From Anaerolineaceae bacterium UBA6801 (GTDB lineage: Bacteria > Chloroflexota > Anaerolineae > Anaerolineales > Anaerolineaceae), in the NCBI GenBank assembly GCA_002452315.1, contig DKFH01000181.1, positions 1-9,905 on the forward strand: a stretch of DNA of 9,905 nt, written 5' to 3'. The translations under genes were made by a program, and so were the position numbers. This document shows, piece by piece, positions 5,399 through 9,905 of the stretch. Below the pieces are notes generated by a model. It worked only from the letters and a program-made list of their open reading frames with translations, did not search any database and was not told the origin of the DNA. The stretch's first letter is position 1. Every line of letters begins with the position of its first letter.

Positions 5399-6535
5399 AT
5401 GAAAGTTCACGTTAAACAACCCCAACTTGCTCACAGCGTTAACATGGTATCGAGAGCGGTCTCACCCCGCAGTACCCTGCCCGTCCTCTCGAACATCCTC
5501 ATCAAAACAGATGAAGGCCGCTTGCGCCTGTCTGCAACCAACCTTGAACTGGGCATCACCAGCTGGATCGGCGCCAGGATCGAAGGCGAAGGGGCCATCA
5601 CGGTCCCTGCCCGTACCTTTACCGATCTGGTCAGCGCCTTACCCAGCGAACAGGTGGTGATCACCCTGGATAACAGCACCCAGACCTTGAATGTGCGCTG
5701 CGGCACCTCCGAAACCAACATCAAAGGGATTGATGCGGAAGAATTCCCCCCCATTCCTGAGCCTGACCTTGAAGATGGCGTCCCGCTGAACATCACCAAC
5801 TTCAAAGAAATGGTCCAGCAGGTGGCCTTTGCCGCCTCCACAGACGAAGCCCGGCCCGTGCTGACTGGCGTGCTGCTGAAAGTGGATGGCGACCACATCA
5901 CCATGGCAGCCACGGATGGGTTCCGTATCTCCATTCGTGAGGATGATATCCCCAACCCGGTCTCCCGCCCCATTGAAGCGATCATCCCGGCCAGGGCCCT
6001 GGTTGAGCTGTCCCGCATTATCGGCGGTGCCGATGAAGAAACCCTGATCATGACCTTCCCGGCCGAACGCGGCCAGGTGATCTTCCACTTGAAAAACCTG
6101 GAATTGGCATCGCAATTGATTGAGGGCACCTTCCCGGATTATCGCGCCATCATCCCCGCCAGCTTCAAGACCCATACCCTCCTTTCCACTAGCGGCCTGC
6201 TTAAAGCCTGCAAACAGGCGGAAATTATCGCCCGTGATGGCACCAACGTCGCCCGGTTGAACATCATCCCCGAAAGCGGCGATGCCATCCCCGGCACCTT
6301 AGAGCTCTCTGCCCAATCTGAACAGACTGGTTCCTCAGAGATCCTCGTCGACGCCTCGGTGGACGGCGTTCCGCTGCTGGTGGCCTTCAACGTACGTTTC
6401 TTACGCGAAGTTCTGGAAGTCATCAAAGCCGATCATGTGTGGTTAGAGACCAATGCTGCCAACACCCCGGGCATGCTCCGCCCGCAAGGCGATGATCATT
6501 TTAAACACATCATCATGCCCATGCATATCAGCTAA
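5399..6535 (+). CDS. dnaN: DNA polymerase III subunit beta (sliding clamp)
   Basis: The 378-residue protein has the three-domain layout of the bacterial beta clamp and the usual length (about 365-380). Clear marks are RSTLPVLSNILI (24-35), EEFPPIPEPD (about 114-123), ATDGFR (171-176, the domain 2 site corresponding to TDGHR in E. coli), IIPARALVEL, and the C-terminal tail ending IIMPMHIS, equivalent to the conserved IMPMRL groove segment. It works as a dimeric ring that tethers the replicative polymerase and repair proteins to DNA. ATG 5399 follows a strong purine-rich site, AGGAGAGGTG (5381-5390), with 8 bases between. It is not accompanied here by dnaA or recF; it stands divergent from ffs and ends in its own intrinsic terminator, so it is probably monocistronic. 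Confidence 0.98.
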   Translation: MKVHVKQPQLAHSVNMVSRAVSPRSTLPVLSNILIKTDEGRLRLSATNLELGITSWIGARIEGEGAITVPARTFTDLVSALPSEQVVITLDNSTQTLNVRCGTSETNIKGIDAEEFPPIPEPDLEDGVPLNITNFKEMVQQVAFAASTDEARPVLTGVLLKVDGDHITMAATDGFRISIREDDIPNPVSRPIEAIIPARALVELSRIIGGADEETLIMTFPAERGQVIFHLKNLELASQLIEGTFPDYRAIIPASFKTHTLLSTSGLLKACKQAEIIARDGTNVARLNIIPESGDAIPGTLELSAQSEQTGSSEILVDASVDGVPLLVAFNVRFLREVLEVIKADHVWLETNAANTPGMLRPQGDDHFKHIIMPMHIS

Positions 6536-6556
6536 TCCCACAAAAAATTTAGGCTC

Positions 6557-6592
6557 AAAAGCGCCTCTCTCACGGGCGCTTTTTTATTTTTC
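6557..6592 (+). terminator. Intrinsic terminator after dnaN
   Basis: AAAAGCGCC (6557-6565) pairs perfectly with GGCGCTTTT (6575-6583) around a 9-base loop and runs into a T-rich tract (6580-6592). This is a textbook Rho-independent terminator 21 bases after the dnaN stop. Confidence 0.92.
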
Positions 6593-6620
6593 TTACTTTT
6601 TCTCCGTTTTCAATTAGAAT
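6592..6620 (+). promoter_or_regulatory. Candidate promoter for the PPDK-like gene
   Basis: TAGAAT (6615-6620, 5 of 6) lies about 36 bases before the ATG. CTTACT (6592-6597) at 17 bp is a weak -35 inside the T-rich tail of the dnaN terminator. The terminator just upstream means the gene needs its own promoter. Confidence 0.33.
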
Positions 6621-6655
6621 TATGGAAACCGGACAACCTGATAAGGCAGAAAGCC

Positions 6656-9001
6656 ATGACTTTACCGCCCAGCGCAACCGATCGCCTGTTAAGCACCTAC
6701 CTGGTGCTCTCGCAGTACCCCATCTTATCCACCCATGTGCGTGAACTGATGCGCCAGGAGCTGTTCAAGCGCGGTCATATCGACCCGCACACCTTCGAGC
6801 AAGAGGTGATTCGCAAATCCATCCAATCCCAGGAGCGGGAAGGGCTGCAAGAGCCGCAAATTGAGGAGCCTGCCGACGTGTGGGAGCAGCGAAAAGCGAT
6901 CATCCGCGACCAGTTAACCGATTTTTATTGCAGCCACCACCTCAGTTTTGAATTGATTGAAAACTTGATCGAACAGGTGCTGACCGCCAGGGGTGTCACC
7001 AATCAAGGGGCGCTGTATTCGTTCAACCCCGAGATTGCGCCCCAGGATTTGCTGTTCCACCATGGTATGGCGATCGAAAAAATGGCCCCTGGAGAGCGCC
7101 AGAACCTGGTACACCGCCTGCGGGAGATCAAAGTCGTCCTGATCCGCACTATGATCAGCGACCAGTTGCGCTATATCAACATCGCCAGGGACTGGTTCAC
7201 GATCGCCGACCTGGCAGAAGTGCGCCTGCACAAGATCGGGCACGGCCGGATCGGCGGAAAAGCTGCCGGCATGCTGCTGGCTGCCCGCATCCTCAAAGAT
7301 AACCCCCGCGCAGATATCCGGGAGAACGTGCGCACCCCCGAATCGTATTATTTAGGCTCCGACCTGCTGTATACCTTCATTTCGGTTAACAACCTGCAAC
7401 ACTGGAACGATCAAAAATACAAAGCTGAAGAGGAAATGCGTCGCGATTACCCCAAAATCGTGGCAGAATATGACCGCAGCGAATTCCCGCCCGGCATCAT
7501 CGCCCGGTTAAAAACCCTGCTGGTATCGGTAGGCAACCAACCGCTGATTGTGCGCTCCTCCAGTTTGCTCGAAGATAATTTCGGCACGGCCTTTGCCGGA
7601 AAATATGAGAGCATTTTTTGCCCCAACCAGGGCAATATCGAGGAGAATCTGACCGATCTGACCCGTGCCATCGCCCGGATTTATGCCTCAACCCTCAATC
7701 CGACCGCCTTACTTTACCGACGTAGCCGGGGCTTGCAGGATTATGACGAACGCATGGCGGTCTTGATCCAGGTTGTCCAAGGCAACCGTTTTGGGGATTA
7801 CCACCTGCCAGATGCTTCAGGCGTGGCCTTCAGCCACAATCAGTACCGCTGGTCGCCGCAAATTCGGCCCGAAGACGGGTTCATCCGCATGGTATGGGGA
7901 CTGGGCACCCGGGCCGTTGACCGCGTGGGAAATGACTACCCCCGGCTGGTCGCCCTCAGCCACCCCACCTTGCGCCCATCCAGCACGGTGAACTCGATCC
8001 GGCGCTACTCTCAGCAATATGTTGACCTGATCGATTTAAAAGACAACCTGATGAAAACCCTCCCCATCCACGAGGTGTTGGCAGGCGACTATCCCCCGCT
8101 GCGCTACCTGGCGCAGGTCGACCAGGAGGGTTACTTCCGTTCACTGCGCTCGCGCCTGGTGGACGCCAAACCCTCCCAATTAATCCTCACCTTTGAAGAT
8201 TTACTGCGCCGGACACCATTCCCGGAACGGATGCGCTACCTGCTGAAAACCCTGGAACGGGAATATGAAACCCCTGTGGATGTGGAATTCACCATCGATA
8301 TCATCAATCAAAACGAGAAACCCGAGATCAAAATCTCCCTGATCCAGTGCCGGCCTCTGACCACCATGCGGGAAGAGCACCCGAAGGACATCCCCAGCAA
8401 CCTGAGCCCAGAGGACGTGGTGTTCTCATCCAGCATCATGGTGGCAGGCGGCTGGCTGGAAGAGATCAGCTTTGTGCTCTTCGTGCCCCCGGAGGGCTAC
8501 TTTAGCATTCCCACACAATCGGCCAGGACCAAGCTGGAACGCGCCATCGGCCGGCTGAACTACGCCCTGGCAGGTCAAAGCTTTATCTGCGTCGGCCCCG
8601 GGCGGTGGGGCACCTCCAACCCGGACCTGGGCGTGCACGTGGATTACGCCGACATCTTCAACTGTAAAGCCCTGGTTGAGCTATCCGGGGAGGGCATTGG
8701 CCCGGCCCCCGAGCCTTCCCTGGGCACCCACTTCTTTCAGGACCTGCTGGAAGGCGAAATCTACCCCCTGGCCACCCACGTTGGCGAGGATAACTTCAAC
8801 CGCGCCTTTTTCTACGATACCCCCAACCGGCTGGCAGAGTGGATTGAGGTTGAACCGCCCATGTTTAAGTATTTACGCCTGATCAGCGTAAACGACTACA
8901 AAGAAAACCACGTGCTGGAAATTGTGATGAGAGGCGAACAAGGGCGTGCCCTGGCCTTTCTGACCGAGTTAATCCGCGGTCGGGATGGGCGGCTGCAATA
9001 A
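6656..9001 (+). CDS. PEP/pyruvate-binding (PPDK N-terminal, ATP-grasp-like) domain protein without phosphohistidine domain
   Basis: The 781-residue protein has an N-terminal helical region (1-190), then a PPDK_N-type nucleotide-binding domain. Marks include IGHGRIGGKAAGML (194-207, glycine loop), PLIVRSSSLLEDNFGTAFAG (296-315), WGLGTRAVDR (414-423) and LIQCRPLT (562-569), where this domain normally ends in PEP synthase and PPDK. Those enzymes continue into a swivelling phosphohistidine domain and a PEP/pyruvate barrel; neither is seen here. Instead there is a C-terminal block (about 590-781) with VGPGRWGTSNPDLGV (646-660) and ELSGEGIGPAPEPSLGTHFF (675-694). I recall similar blocks in other uncharacterised PPDK-like bacterial proteins but cannot name the domain. 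ATP binding is likely; PEP synthesis is not. AAGG (6643-6646) precedes the ATG by 9 bases. No signal peptide or membrane helices are evident. It lies alone between the dnaN terminator and a convergent gene. Confidence 0.88.
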   Translation: MTLPPSATDRLLSTYLVLSQYPILSTHVRELMRQELFKRGHIDPHTFEQEVIRKSIQSQEREGLQEPQIEEPADVWEQRKAIIRDQLTDFYCSHHLSFELIENLIEQVLTARGVTNQGALYSFNPEIAPQDLLFHHGMAIEKMAPGERQNLVHRLREIKVVLIRTMISDQLRYINIARDWFTIADLAEVRLHKIGHGRIGGKAAGMLLAARILKDNPRADIRENVRTPESYYLGSDLLYTFISVNNLQHWNDQKYKAEEEMRRDYPKIVAEYDRSEFPPGIIARLKTLLVSVGNQPLIVRSSSLLEDNFGTAFAGKYESIFCPNQGNIEENLTDLTRAIARIYASTLNPTALLYRRSRGLQDYDERMAVLIQVVQGNRFGDYHLPDASGVAFSHNQYRWSPQIRPEDGFIRMVWGLGTRAVDRVGNDYPRLVALSHPTLRPSSTVNSIRRYSQQYVDLIDLKDNLMKTLPIHEVLAGDYPPLRYLAQVDQEGYFRSLRSRLVDAKPSQLILTFEDLLRRTPFPERMRYLLKTLEREYETPVDVEFTIDIINQNEKPEIKISLIQCRPLTTMREEHPKDIPSNLSPEDVVFSSSIMVAGGWLEEISFVLFVPPEGYFSIPTQSARTKLERAIGRLNYALAGQSFICVGPGRWGTSNPDLGVHVDYADIFNCKALVELSGEGIGPAPEPSLGTHFFQDLLEGEIYPLATHVGEDNFNRAFFYDTPNRLAEWIEVEPPMFKYLRLISVNDYKENHVLEIVMRGEQGRALAFLTELIRGRDGRLQ

Positions 9002-9039
9002 CGGCTGCCCGGCCTGTATATTCCCCAATCAAAAACAAA

Positions 9040-9543
9040 CTATTCAACAGGGATGAAAGCTTGATGCGCGTTCAGGCGGTACCAGGCGCTATCCAGGCCA
9101 TACACAATCCCCGTGCCCCGATGGGCCAGCCAGCGGGCCAGTTCATAGGCCAGCAGCAAGCCCAAATCGGTTAACTGGTCCTTTTCCAAGGCCACAGCAT
9201 AAACCGTTTGAGTGTGTGCCAATTGTTCCCGCACGACTGGCGGCAGCGCCGTGAGGCCCTCCGCCCCCAGGCCTTGATGCTGCCAGAATTCACCAGCGTC
9301 CCACCGGTGCACCACCAGGGGCGGCTGCTGCCTGGGACGATAGCGGACGAAAAAATAGGGCACCGGGCCCGTTTCTGCCATTTCAACCCCCAGATGGGCC
9401 AACGCCGGCTCAATCAGGGCTGGATCCAGCCCGTATTGGTGACACAGAGTAGAAAAATGGACCGCTTTGAGGTCCTGCAGCAGCGTTTGTGGGTTGATCT
9501 GATCCAAAACGTGCTGATTAAAGACCAAAATCAAATATGCCAT
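9040..9543 (-). CDS. Conserved-looking hypothetical protein, 167 residues
   Basis: I do not recognise this protein. It starts at ATG 9543 behind an excellent ribosome site (GAGGAG, 5-6 bases upstream), which together with bias-consistent codon use argues it is real. It has no signal peptide or membrane helix. The N-terminal half is leucine-rich and helical (LIEPALAHLG near 43-52). The middle holds VPYFFVRYRPR and WDAGEFWQ. The C-terminal half has YAVALEKDQLTDLGLLLAYE, then ARWLAHRGTGIVYGLDSAWY, which looks like an alpha/beta domain with a glycine turn. It is convergent with the PPDK-like gene (38-base gap) and divergent from rtcA, with the two parS sites in front of it. Cytosolic location is likely; function is unknown. 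Confidence 0.72.
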   Translation of the reverse strand: MAYLILVFNQHVLDQINPQTLLQDLKAVHFSTLCHQYGLDPALIEPALAHLGVEMAETGPVPYFFVRYRPRQQPPLVVHRWDAGEFWQHQGLGAEGLTALPPVVREQLAHTQTVYAVALEKDQLTDLGLLLAYELARWLAHRGTGIVYGLDSAWYRLNAHQAFIPVE

Positions 9544-9610
9544 CCCAGCTCCTCAAGAAAGCTCGTCCGTCCTCATGGAATGACGCTGTCCAGGCTTTCC
9601 AAACCGATGA

Positions 9611-9626
9611 TGTTTCACGTGAAACA
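9611..9626. other. parS: parS centromere site 1 (ParB binding site)
   Basis: TGTTTCACGTGAAACA is a perfect 16-bp palindrome and matches the near-universal bacterial chromosomal parS consensus. Symmetry extends to 20 bp (9609-9628, GA before and TC after). ParB-CTP clamps load here and spread to build the origin-segregation complex with ParA and SMC. It lies in the gap between divergent genes. Confidence 0.95.
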
Positions 9627-9710
9627 TCTTCACTATACCCCAAAGGCAGGCCTCTTTGCTCAATACTGCCATCCTTGCACTATCCAATGACGACTGCTTC
9701 AAAAAGCATT

Positions 9711-9726
9711 TGTTTCACGTGAAACA
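9711..9726. other. parS: parS centromere site 2 (ParB binding site)
   Basis: A second identical TGTTTCACGTGAAACA begins exactly 100 bp after the first. Flanks differ (T on both sides), so it is not part of a longer copied repeat. It ends 5 bases before the extended -10 of the likely rtcA promoter, so a ParB clamp here could affect that promoter. Confidence 0.95.
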
Positions 9727-9731
9727 TCCTA

Positions 9732-9740
9732 TGGTAAGAT
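9732..9740 (+). promoter_or_regulatory. Candidate extended -10 promoter for rtcA
   Basis: TGGTAAGAT has the TGn extension followed by TAAGAT (9735-9740, 4-5 of 6). The -35 position (9712-9717, GTTTCA, 3 of 6) falls inside parS site 2. The predicted start near 9747 gives a leader of about 38 bases. Confidence 0.4.
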
Positions 9741-9784
9741 ACACCTAAACCCGCCATCAAGTGAGAGTCAAGCGAGACCGAGCG

Positions 9785-9905
9785 ATGATTGAAATCAACG
9801 GGGCACAGGGCGAGGGAGGCGGCCAGGTTTTACGCACCAGCCTGACCCTGTCCGCACTGACCGGGAAGCCCCTGTACATCCACCACATCCGCGCCCAGCG
9901 CTCTC
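9785..9905 (+). CDS. rtcA: RNA 3'-terminal phosphate cyclase, N-terminal fragment
   Basis: Only the first 40 codons are in the window; the frame is open to the edge. They contain the family's N-terminal signature, MIEINGAQGEGGGQVLRTSL (1-20), followed by TLSALTGKPLYIHHIRAQR, closely matching RtcA/RTC1 enzymes. These convert an RNA 3'-phosphate into a 2',3'-cyclic phosphate using ATP through an adenylated histidine, which lies in the missing part. The ATG at 9785 follows only a weak purine stretch (GCGAGACCGAGCG), but no better in-frame start fits the signature. A promoter candidate lies between it and parS site 2. rtcB and rtcR are not in view. Identification is strong from the short segment, though completeness cannot be judged. 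Confidence 0.9.
   Translation, partial: MIEINGAQGEGGGQVLRTSLTLSALTGKPLYIHHIRAQRS

Noticed and set aside
5431..6426. Long minus-strand frames opposite dnaN (up to 232 codons)
   Set aside because: They are antisense shadows of a well-conserved gene, with no ribosome site or recognisable family.
8987..9010. GGGCGGC / GCTGCCC stem around the stop of the PPDK-like gene as a terminator
   Set aside because: Needs a G-U pair, has a 10-base loop and no U-tract.
9695..9710. TGCTT-CAAA-AAGCA hairpin just before parS site 2 as a terminator
   Set aside because: Only a 5-bp AT-rich stem with three T's after it and no upstream gene on that strand that would need it.

Overview
The window looks like chromosomal DNA from a free-living bacterium of moderately high GC. 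The best guess is a Chloroflexota (Anaerolineae-like) genome. That assignment is inference: it rests on the flavour of several proteins (an active-site-degenerate GH3 protein, a PPDK-like ATP-binding protein with no phosphohistidine domain, a short ICMT-like membrane methyltransferase), not on a marker gene search. No mobile element, CRISPR array, tRNA or rRNA was seen, and no stretch above 300 bases lacks a gene.

Left part (1-2684). A minus-strand pair, a cytosolic glycerophosphodiester phosphodiesterase followed by a secreted GH3-family protein cut by the window edge, is joined by a 4-base ATGA stop/start overlap. It is divergent from a plus-strand LDH2-type NAD(P)-dependent oxidoreductase, and the 110-base gap holds two back-to-back perfect TATAAT boxes.

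Middle (2694-5090). A minus-strand ICMT/PEMT-like membrane methyltransferase is broken by a one-base frameshift in a 5-base homopolymer. Next is a plus-strand secreted lytic transglycosylase whose promoter carries two GAAC-N4-GTTC-type (Bacillus SOS-box-like) elements. A convergent minus-strand SAM methyltransferase with a C-terminal zinc ribbon follows, separated from it by a perfect 12-bp inverted repeat. The methyltransferase appears to be read from a leaderless mRNA.

Replication and protein-targeting core (5141-9001). A small SRP RNA gene (ffs) lies on the minus strand, divergent from dnaN (sliding clamp). dnaN ends at a strong intrinsic terminator and is followed by a 781-residue PPDK-type ATP-binding protein with an unassigned conserved C-terminal block.

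Right end (9040-9905). An unrecognised minus-strand 167-residue protein is divergent from the start of rtcA (RNA 3'-phosphate cyclase). The gap between them holds two perfect 16-bp parS centromere sites exactly 100 bp apart, one of them immediately upstream of the likely rtcA promoter. parS sites about 3 kb from the end of dnaN suggest an origin-proximal segment, although dnaA, recF, parA and parB are not in view and no DnaA-box cluster is visible. The most interesting items are the parS pair, the SOS-like control of the transglycosylase, the PPDK-like protein without a phosphohistidine domain, the degenerate GH3 active site, the SRP RNA that a naive gene start would overrun, and the frameshifted membrane methyltransferase.
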